Source: Aquisalimonas sp.
Lineage (GTDB): Bacteria; Pseudomonadota; Gammaproteobacteria; Nitrococcales; Aquisalimonadaceae
Assembly: GCA_007133445.1 (NCBI GenBank)
Contig: SLMR01000267.1
Location: forward strand, 1-5,495
Direction of reading: 5' to 3'
DNA length: 5,495 nucleotides
Shown here: in pieces, positions 1-5,495 of the stretch
How the letters are laid out: the number at the start of each line of letters is the position of its first letter
Position numbering within the stretch: position 1 is the first letter of the stretch
Position numbers and translations under genes: made by a program
Notes under the pieces: generated by a model
What the model saw: the letters and a program-made list of their open reading frames with translations, nothing else
Database searches by the model: none
Told to the model about the DNA's origin: nothing

Positions 1-1191
1 CAGCATGTACTTGCCGATGAAGCCCGACAGGGGCGGAATGCCCGCAAGCGACAGGGCCGAAGCCAGGAACAGGATTCCCAGGAAGGGCCGCTCCCGCCAC
101 AGGCCGCCCACTTCCTTGAGCTCGTGGCTGCCCTTCAGGAAGTAGATGATGCCGCCCACGAGAAAGAGATTACTCTTGGCGACGATGTTGTGGACGATGA
201 AGTAGATCCCCCCTGCCAGGGCCAGAGGCGTGAACAGGGCCAGCGCCATGAACATGTAGCCGATCTGGCTGATGATGTGGAACGACAGGATCCGCCGGAT
301 CTCGTAGTACCGGGCCGCGCCCAGCACGCCTGTAACCATCGTGAAGCCGCCGATCCAGAGCAGGATCTCGTGGGTGTAGCCGACGTCCTGATCGAACAGC
401 AGGGAGAAGAAGCGGAACAGCGCGTAGACGCCCACCTTGGTGAGCAGCCCGGCGAACAGGGCCGAGATGGCAACCGGTGGGGTATGGTACGAGGCCGGCA
501 GCCAGAAGAACAGCGGGAACGCCGCGGCCTTGATGCTGAATGCCACGAGGTAGAGCATGCTCACCACGGTGACCAGCCCCTGGTTCTCCACCTCGGCGAA
601 CTTGCCCACCAGGTCCGCCATGTTGAGCGTGCCGGTCATGCCGTACGTGAGACCGACCGCCGACAGCAGCATGATGGAGGAGAGCAGGTTCAGGGTGACG
701 TACTTGATCGCCCCTTCCATCTGCGCTCGCTCGCCGCCCAGGATCAGCAGCGCGAAGGAGGCCACCAGGAGCACTTCCACCCACACGTACAGGTTGAAGA
801 TGTCACCGGTGAGGAAGGCGCCACAGACGCCCGAGAGCAGCAGGTGCAGCAGCGGGTAGTAGCCGAACTTCTCGTGCTCCTCGCCCATGGTGGGGAGCGA
901 GTACAGCGCTACGGCGAAGCCCATCACCGCAGCCATGAGCGTCATCACGGCGCCGAGGATGTCCGACACCAGCACGATGCCGTAGGGCGCCGGCCAGTCG
1001 CCCAGGGCGATGGTGAGCACGCCGTCCGCGGATGTGTACGTGTTGTACAGCAGCACAATGCTGGCGATCAGGAGCGCGCCGGTGCCCACGACGCCCAGCC
1101 ACCGCTGCGCCGCATTGGATTTGTACAGGGCAATCGACAGCGACCCGAACAGAAACGGGATGACGACCGGAAGTGCGACTTCTGGGCTCAC
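1..1191 (-). CDS. mrpD: Mrp Na+/H+ antiporter subunit D, 3' part outside window
   Basis: This is an ion-translocating membrane subunit of the Mrp antiporter, homologous to the NuoL/M/N antiporter-like subunits of complex I. I translated the frame by hand from a GTG at 1191-1189; it stays open for 397 codons to position 1. Family members are about 490-530 residues, so roughly the last fifth lies outside the window. Conserved features seen are the Glu in the VWVEVLL segment (E139), the Lys in [15 protein letters not shown] (K221), K252 in [11 protein letters not shown]334 and K339 in the VHNIVAKSN segment, and [15 protein letters not shown] near the end with K394. E139 and K221 correspond to the residues known to be essential in Bacillus MrpD (E137 and K219, from memory). 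The GTG start overlaps the mrpC stop by four bases (GTGA) and has a GGAG nine bases upstream, so translation is probably coupled. The product is almost wholly hydrophobic, as expected for a 14-helix inner-membrane protein. Identity is secure; NuoN/HyfB-like alternatives are unlikely given the gene order. Confidence 0.96.
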   Translation of the reverse strand, partial: MSPEVALPVVIPFLFGSLSIALYKSNAAQRWLGVVGTGALLIASIVLLYNTYTSADGVLTIALGDWPAPYGIVLVSDILGAVMTLMAAVMGFAVALYSLPTMGEEHEKFGYYPLLHLLLSGVCGAFLTGDIFNLYVWVEVLLVASFALLILGGERAQMEGAIKYVTLNLLSSIMLLSAVGLTYGMTGTLNMADLVGKFAEVENQGLVTVVSMLYLVAFSIKAAAFPLFFWLPASYHTPPVAISALFAGLLTKVGVYALFRFFSLLFDQDVGYTHEILLWIGGFTMVTGVLGAARYYEIRRILSFHIISQIGYMFMALALFTPLALAGGIYFIVHNIVAKSNLFLVGGIIYFLKGSHELKEVGGLWRERPFLGILFLASALSLAGIPPLSGFIGKYML

Positions 1192-1535
1192 GTGTCGGTA
1201 CTCCGCATTTTGTCCAGATCATCCTCCTTCACGACCTGATAGGCGCGATGGATCAGCACCACGGCGAACGCCAGCACGCCGAAGCCGATGACGATGGCCG
1301 TGAGGATCAACGCCTGGGGCAGCGGATCCGCCCAGCCTCCTTCGGGCAGTTTCTCGCCGGCGGCGATCAGCGGCGGCAGGCCGCGCTCCAGGCCGGATAC
1401 CGTGAAGATCAGCAGGTTGGCACTGTTGCTGAGCAGGATCAGGCCGATGACCAGCTTGACGATGGAGCGGCGCAGCATCATGTAGATGGATGCCGCGAAC
1501 ATCGCTCCCACGACGAATGCCATGAGGGTTTCCAT
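1188..1535 (-). CDS. mrpC: Mrp Na+/H+ antiporter subunit C (NuoK-like)
   Basis: This is the small NuoK-like membrane subunit of the Mrp complex. The 115-residue product matches the usual family length of about 110-120. Three hydrophobic segments are visible, at roughly residues 4-20, 27-46 and 72-95. They carry the family signatures [14 protein letters not shown] (31-44) and [17 protein letters not shown] (70-86); the latter parallels the NuoK region that also begins near a P-QAL motif. A hydrophilic tail rich in charged residues (about 97-115) follows the last helix and probably faces the cytoplasm. The ATG at 1535 sits one base after the mrpB stop and has a strong GGAGG six bases upstream. 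The 3' end overlaps the mrpD GTG start by four bases. Function as a structural and proton-path element between MrpA and MrpD is known for the family and is not visible in the sequence itself. Confidence 0.97.
   Translation of the reverse strand: METLMAFVVGAMFAASIYMMLRRSIVKLVIGLILLSNSANLLIFTVSGLERGLPPLIAAGEKLPEGGWADPLPQALILTAIVIGFGVLAFAVVLIHRAYQVVKEDDLDKMRSTDT
1201..1204 (-). promoter_or_regulatory. mrpD ribosome binding site deciding a GTG start
   Basis: GGAG lies nine bases before the GTG at 1191 and inside the mrpC 3' end. It supports the non-ATG start of mrpD, whose next residues ([12 protein letters not shown]) lead directly into the first membrane helix. No in-frame ATG occurs until codon 83, well inside conserved sequence. 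Confidence 0.6.
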
Positions 1536-1536
1536 G

Positions 1537-1965
1537 TCAGTCCTCCGCTTCCGCGAGGGTGAGCACGATCGCCATGACCGAGCCGATCACCACCATGTAG
1601 ACCCCGATGTCGAACACCAGCGGTGTCGAGAGCGTGATGTCGCCAAGGATCGGCACTTCCACCGGCCACCACAGGGCGGCGAAGAACGCCCGCCCCTGGA
1701 AGATCGCCGGAATGCCGCTCAGCGTGGCGATGAACAGGCCGGCGCCCAGCATGAAGCGCGGCTCCATCCACATGACGTCCCGCGCGCTGCGCGTGTCGAA
1801 GGCGAAGGCGTACAGGGAGAACGCCACCGCAGCCACCAGGCCGGCGATGAAGCCGCCGCCGGGTTCATCGTGACCGCGTAGCAGGACGAACAGCGAGAAC
1901 AGCAGCAACAGCGGCATCATGAACCGCGTTGCCGTGCGCAGGATCAGGGAATCCATGCCGGTCAT
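1537..1965 (-). CDS. mrpB: Mrp Na+/H+ antiporter subunit B (MnhB family)
   Basis: This 142-residue membrane subunit belongs to the MnhB/MrpB family and is of normal length for a stand-alone MrpB. Visible hallmarks are the [16 protein letters not shown] block (residues 28-43), which joins the first two helices, and [19 protein letters not shown] (113-131), which forms the last helix. Hydrophobic segments lie at about 15-29, 38-56, 71-88 and 117-136. In known structures this subunit packs against the C-terminal region of MrpA and belongs to the module implicated in Na+ movement. The ATG at 1965 overlaps the mrpA TGA (ATGA) and has GGAGG ten bases upstream. A second Met at codon 4 (1956) is a possible but less favoured start. 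Because mrpA and mrpB are separate here, the operon is of the seven-gene type rather than the fused mrpA' type found, for example, in rhizobial pha systems. Confidence 0.97.
   Translation of the reverse strand: MTGMDSLILRTATRFMMPLLLLFSLFVLLRGHDEPGGGFIAGLVAAVAFSLYAFAFDTRSARDVMWMEPRFMLGAGLFIATLSGIPAIFQGRAFFAALWWPVEVPILGDITLSTPLVFDIGVYMVVIGSVMAIVLTLAEAED
1542..1546 (-). promoter_or_regulatory. mrpC ribosome binding site inside the mrpB 3' end
   Basis: GGAGG with an ideal six-base spacing precedes the mrpC ATG (1535). It lies within the final mrpB codons and fixes the mrpC start one base after the mrpB TGA. Confidence 0.7.
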
Positions 1966-4265
1966 TGGGCCTTGTCCTCCGCGCGGAAACGGACCATGGC
2001 GTAGACTCCGATGGCGGCCAGCCCGATGACGAAGATCTCGCCCAGGGTATCCAGCGCCCGGAAGTCCACCAGGATGACGTTAACAATATTGCGGCCGTGG
2101 CCTTCCGGCTCACTCCAGGCCACCAGCGTGTCCGAGATGGGTTCGGAGACCGTGACGTCGTTCACCGCCAGGATCAGCAGCGTCATCAGGCCACCCAGGG
2201 AAATGGCGACGGCGGCGTCGCGCACCCGGGTTGCGGCACTGGAGTAGTTGATGAAGCCTGGCAGGCGGAACAGCACCAGCACCAGCAGGATGACGGTAAG
2301 CGTCTCCACCATGATCTGGGTGGTGCCCAGGTCCGGCGCGCTGAACAGCACGTAGATCAGGGCGATGCCGAAGCCTACGATACCCAGCGTGGCCACCGCG
2401 CCGAGCCGGGAGCGGGTGACCGAGGCAAACACCGCGCCCGCCACCACCAGCGCAGCCACGATGGCTTCGTACAGGTTGATGTCCGCGAGCGCCAGGGGCA
2501 TGGGTGTGTCGGTGTGGCCGAGCAGCGTCCAGCCGGTGAGGCCCACGATGGTGAGCACGATCACCAGCAGGTAGTTGCTCATGTAGCCGTTCTGCAGGGT
2601 CCGCGTCTGCCACTCGGCAGTCCAGACGATACCGTCCATGAACCGCTCGTAACCGCGCTCGGCGCCGAAGCGGTCAATGAACGTCAGGCGCTTGAAGATA
2701 TCGAGCACCGAATCCCAGGCCCAGTACAGAACCAGCCCCATGATCACGGCCAGGATGCTCATCATCAACGGCGCGTTGATCCCGTGCCAGAGGTAGAGTT
2801 CGACGGTGAGGTCCGCGCCGTACACGGCGGCCACGGCCGGCTGCACGATGGCCATGGCGGGGATGAAGCCGAGCAGACCGAACAGCAGGCTCAGGCTGGC
2901 GAGGACCACCGGGCCCGCCAGCATGGACGGCGGCGCTTCATGCGGTGCCTTGGGCGTTTCCTTGCGCTGGCCGATGAACGGCCGCAGGGCGAATACGGCT
3001 GCCATGGTGACGATCATGATCGCCGACAGCACCGCCAGGGTGGCGGTGAATACGGCCATCCCACCCCGGGCCTCCAGGGTCGCCTCGAACATGAGCTCCT
3101 TGGCGATGAAGCCGAACAGTGGCGGCAGACCGGCCAGGGAGAGCGCAGCCACACAGGCCGCCAGGAAGGTGATCGGCATGACGTGGCGCAGCCCGCCCAT
3201 GCGGGTCACGTCCTTGGTGCCGGTTTCGTGATCCAGGGCGCCGGCCAGCATGAACAGCGCCGCCTTGTAGAGCGCGTGGGCCAGCAGGAAGGTCATGGCC
3301 GCGATGATGGCGCCCTCGGTGCCGATGCCGATCAGCATGGTCAGGGTGCCCAGGGCCATGACGGTGGTGTAGGCGAGGATCGCCTTCACGCCGGTGCTCC
3401 GCAGGGCCATCACGGAGCCGGTGAGCATGGTCAGCGCGCCAAAGATGCCCAGCATGTAGAACCACAGGTCACTCTCGGCCATGGCCGGGTTCAGCCGCGC
3501 CATCAGGTACACGCCGGCTTTCACCATGGTGGCGGAGTGCAGGAACGCTGACACCGGCGTCGGTGCGGCCATGGCGTTCGGTAGCCAGAAGTGGAACGGC
3601 ACCTGCGCCGACTTGGTGAAGGTGCCGAACAGGATGGCGAGCAGCATGCCGGTGAAGAATGGCGCCGCGTGGATGTTGTCCGCGGCGAGGATGCCGGAGA
3701 GGCTGTATTCGCCGCCGGCGGCCACCGCCAGCATGATCAGCCCGGCCAGCAGCGCAAGCCCGCCAGCCACTGTGACAATCAGCCCCTGGAGTGCATACCA
3801 GCGGGCGTTCTTGTCTTCATGGTTGAAGCCGATGAGCATGTAGGAGGTGACGCTGGTCAGCTCCCAGAAGACGAACAGCGTGATGATGTTGTCCGACAGG
3901 ACCAGCCCCAGCATGGAGGCCATGAACGCGAACATGATCGCGTAGAAGCGCGGCAGGTACTCGTGGCCGTGCAGATAGCCGCCGGCGTAGATGATGATGA
4001 AGGTGCCAATGCCGGCGATCAGCAGGGCGAACAGCAGGCTGAGGCCGTCCACCAGGAAACTCAGGTCCACGTCCAGACCCGGGATCCAGGGGTAGGTGAT
4101 CACCACCGCTTCGCCCCCGGCGACGGTCGGTACCCAGGTCAGGAAGTAGAGGAACAGCGCTGCGGGTAGCAGGGCCAGGAGCCAGCCGGCGCGTTCACCC
4201 AGGGTTCGAGTGAGCCACGGCGCCAGGGCGCACAGTATGAATCCGGACAGTACGGCGAGAAGCAT
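1962..4265 (-). CDS. mrpA: Mrp Na+/H+ antiporter subunit A
   Basis: This is the largest subunit of the Mrp antiporter, with a NuoL-like ion channel domain and a C-terminal domain related to MbhD and MbhE. From the ATG at 4265 the product is 767 residues, typical of group 1 MrpA (about 770-805). The NuoL-like part (about 1-520) contains [18 protein letters not shown] with E135, [15 protein letters not shown] with K218, [14 protein letters not shown] with H243 and K249, [13 protein letters not shown] with K334, and [12 protein letters not shown] (379-390). These match the membrane Glu, Lys and His positions of the proton path. A charged loop at about 520-556 precedes the C-terminal part. This carries [15 protein letters not shown] (642-656, MbhD-like) and [18 protein letters not shown] (731-748, MbhE-like). 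The reading frame could extend upstream to a GTG at 4364, adding 33 residues. That extension is hydrophilic and Arg/Pro-rich, it overlaps inverted repeats and the GTG has no evident ribosome binding site, so I prefer 4265, where the first hydrophobic helix begins at once. Confidence 0.96.
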   Translation of the reverse strand: MLLAVLSGFILCALAPWLTRTLGERAGWLLALLPAALFLYFLTWVPTVAGGEAVVITYPWIPGLDVDLSFLVDGLSLLFALLIAGIGTFIIIYAGGYLHGHEYLPRFYAIMFAFMASMLGLVLSDNIITLFVFWELTSVTSYMLIGFNHEDKNARWYALQGLIVTVAGGLALLAGLIMLAVAAGGEYSLSGILAADNIHAAPFFTGMLLAILFGTFTKSAQVPFHFWLPNAMAAPTPVSAFLHSATMVKAGVYLMARLNPAMAESDLWFYMLGIFGALTMLTGSVMALRSTGVKAILAYTTVMALGTLTMLIGIGTEGAIIAAMTFLLAHALYKAALFMLAGALDHETGTKDVTRMGGLRHVMPITFLAACVAALSLAGLPPLFGFIAKELMFEATLEARGGMAVFTATLAVLSAIMIVTMAAVFALRPFIGQRKETPKAPHEAPPSMLAGPVVLASLSLLFGLLGFIPAMAIVQPAVAAVYGADLTVELYLWHGINAPLMMSILAVIMGLVLYWAWDSVLDIFKRLTFIDRFGAERGYERFMDGIVWTAEWQTRTLQNGYMSNYLLVIVLTIVGLTGWTLLGHTDTPMPLALADINLYEAIVAALVVAGAVFASVTRSRLGAVATLGIVGFGIALIYVLFSAPDLGTTQIMVETLTVILLVLVLFRLPGFINYSSAATRVRDAAVAISLGGLMTLLILAVNDVTVSEPISDTLVAWSEPEGHGRNIVNVILVDFRALDTLGEIFVIGLAAIGVYAMVRFRAEDKAQ
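1976..1980 (-). promoter_or_regulatory. mrpB ribosome binding site inside the mrpA 3' end
   Basis: GGAGG lies ten bases before the mrpB ATG (1965), within the last mrpA codons. It favours this start over the Met at codon 4, which would be 19 bases away, and fits translational coupling through the ATGA overlap. Confidence 0.6.
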
Positions 4266-4277
4266 CGTCGTTGAAGG

Positions 4278-4281
4278 CTCC
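4278..4281 (-). promoter_or_regulatory. Probable mrpA ribosome binding site
   Basis: GGAG on the minus strand lies 12 bases before the ATG at 4265. The spacing is longer than optimal, but it is the best match near either candidate start. The alternative GTG at 4364 is preceded only by a G-run directly abutting it, which supports the shorter MrpA. Confidence 0.45.
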
Positions 4282-4293
4282 GTATCGAACCGA

Positions 4294-4316
4294 CGCGGCC
4301 ACACCCCCGTGCCGCG
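4294..4316 (-). repeat. Bulged GC-rich dyad just upstream of mrpA
   Basis: CGCGG (4294-4298) pairs with CCGCG (4312-4316), and CAC (4300-4302) pairs with GTG (4309-4311), leaving one bulged base (4299) and a 6-base loop. This makes an 8-bp stem ending 28 bases before the preferred mrpA start codon. If transcribed, it would lie just upstream of the ribosome binding site. Function is unknown, and the high GC content weakens the case. Confidence 0.3.
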
Positions 4317-4334
4317 CTGGTGTCGTATCGGGCT

Positions 4335-4360
4335 CCGAGCCTTGCATACCGTGGGCTCGG
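4335..4360 (-). repeat. 7-bp inverted repeat in the mrpA leader
   Basis: CCGAGCC (4335-4341) and GGCTCGG (4354-4360) form a perfect inverted repeat around a 12-base spacer. It lies 69 bases upstream of the preferred mrpA ATG and inside the possible 33-codon N-terminal extension of mrpA. It could be a leader hairpin or a protein-binding dyad. A 7-bp GC-rich stem can also arise by chance in this composition. Confidence 0.35.
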
Positions 4361-4388
4361 CCACCCCCCGAGAAATTCCGGGCCCTGG

Positions 4389-4426
4389 GGAAACGCTGAA
4401 CAGTTCCCGCGTGTTCCTGCGTTTCC
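4389..4426 (-). promoter_or_regulatory. Nested inverted repeat in the fbaB-mrpA intergenic region
   Basis: An outer perfect 8-bp repeat (GGAAACGC at 4389-4396 and GCGTTTCC at 4419-4426) encloses an inner perfect 5-bp repeat (GAACA at 4398-4402 and TGTTC at 4412-4416). They are separated by a small asymmetric internal loop (1 and 2 bases), and the apical loop has 9 bases. As RNA this would be a 13-bp interrupted hairpin; as DNA it is a dyad that could bind a dimeric regulator. No T-run follows on either strand, so it is not a standard terminator. It lies 123 bases upstream of the preferred mrpA start, where a promoter operator or structured leader could be. I recognise no known riboswitch or operator consensus. 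Confidence 0.4.
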
Positions 4427-4460
4427 GCCCAGCAAACAGCCCTGAACCTTAGCCTAGTCG

Positions 4461-4488
4461 GGCCCGCCGGAACAAGGCTCGGCGGGCC
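4461..4488 (-). terminator. Terminator-like stem-loop after fbaB, no U-tract
   Basis: A perfect 9-bp GC-only inverted repeat (4461-4469 with 4480-4488, GGCCCGCCG / CGGCGGGCC) encloses a 10-base loop. It begins 16 bases after the fbaB stop codon on the minus strand, the usual place for a transcription terminator or 3'-end stabilising hairpin. The bases that follow on the minus strand (CGACTAGGCTAAGG) contain no run of T, so it is not a canonical intrinsic terminator. It may terminate weakly, protect the fbaB mRNA 3' end, or need a factor. Position and stem are directly visible; function is inferred. Confidence 0.55.
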
Positions 4489-4503
4489 ATCGCAACTGGT
4501 GGA

Positions 4504-5495
<992 letters not shown>

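Noticed and set aside
1..1191. Complex I (nuo) or hydrogenase-type (hyf/mbh) membrane operon instead of mrp
   Set aside because: The A-B-C-D order, a stand-alone MnhB-family gene, and MrpA with its own MbhD- and MbhE-like C-terminus fit Mrp. No hydrogenase or quinone-module gene is seen.
124..1239. 371-codon open frame on the plus strand, opposite mrpD
   Set aside because: Fully antisense to mrpD, with low-complexity His/Gln/Glu-rich translation and no recognisable motif. It is a shadow of GC-rich codon usage.
2110..2613. 167-codon minus-strand open frame overlapping mrpA in another frame
   Set aside because: Arg/His/Pro/Ala-rich out-of-frame translation of mrpA; the mrpA frame carries the conserved MbhD-like residues.
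1929..3551. Long open frame of 540 codons on the plus strand, opposite mrpA
   Set aside because: It lies antisense to clearly conserved mrpA. Its His-, Gln-, Asp- and Gly-rich composition is what the complement of GC-rich codons for a hydrophobic protein yields. No domain or family resemblance.
3591..4169. 192-codon plus-strand open frame opposite the mrpA N-terminal half
   Set aside because: Antisense to conserved membrane-helix codons, with biased composition and no family resemblance.
4266..4503. Sigma-70 promoter for mrpA
   Set aside because: I scanned the minus strand for paired -35 and -10 boxes. The best combinations, such as TTGTTC with an 18-base spacer to TAAGGT, match too few consensus bases to annotate.

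Overview
The window carries part of a dense, entirely minus-strand gene cluster from a GC-rich bacterium (GC-rich third codon positions throughout). Read in transcription order (right to left), it holds the 3'-terminal ~95% of a class I fructose-bisphosphate aldolase of the FbaB/DhnA family, a 238-bp intergenic region rich in inverted repeats, and then the first four genes of a multisubunit Mrp (Mnh/Pha-type) Na+/H+ antiporter operon: mrpA, mrpB, mrpC and the first 397 codons of mrpD, which runs off the left edge. The remaining subunits (mrpE, mrpF, mrpG) would be expected just beyond position 1.

The aldolase closely resembles my recollection of E. coli FbaB. Together with the high GC content and a full Mrp operon, this suggests a gammaproteobacterium, plausibly from a saline or alkaline habitat such as a halophilic or alkaliphilic Ectothiorhodospiraceae-like lineage. 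That assignment is an inference and was not tested.

The mrp genes are packed for translational coupling: mrpA and mrpB share ATGA, mrpB and mrpC are 1 bp apart, and mrpC and mrpD share GTGA. mrpA and mrpB are separate genes, as in seven-gene (group 1) mrpABCDEFG operons, not fused as in the six-gene type. The encoded proteins form one membrane complex. MrpA and MrpD are complex I-like ion-translocating subunits with the expected Glu and Lys residues. MrpC is NuoK-like. MrpB packs with the C-terminal part of MrpA. The complex exports Na+ in exchange for H+ and supports pH and sodium homeostasis. The aldolase acts in cytosolic glycolysis or gluconeogenesis and has no evident functional link to the antiporter.

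I see no undescribed system here. The least explained part is the fbaB-mrpA intergenic region (4266-4503). It contains a terminator-like stem-loop without a U-tract, a nested 8+5 bp dyad, and two further dyads directly ahead of the preferred mrpA start. These may form a structured leader or operators, but high GC content makes chance stems likely. No tRNA, rRNA, CRISPR array, insertion sequence or other mobile element was seen.
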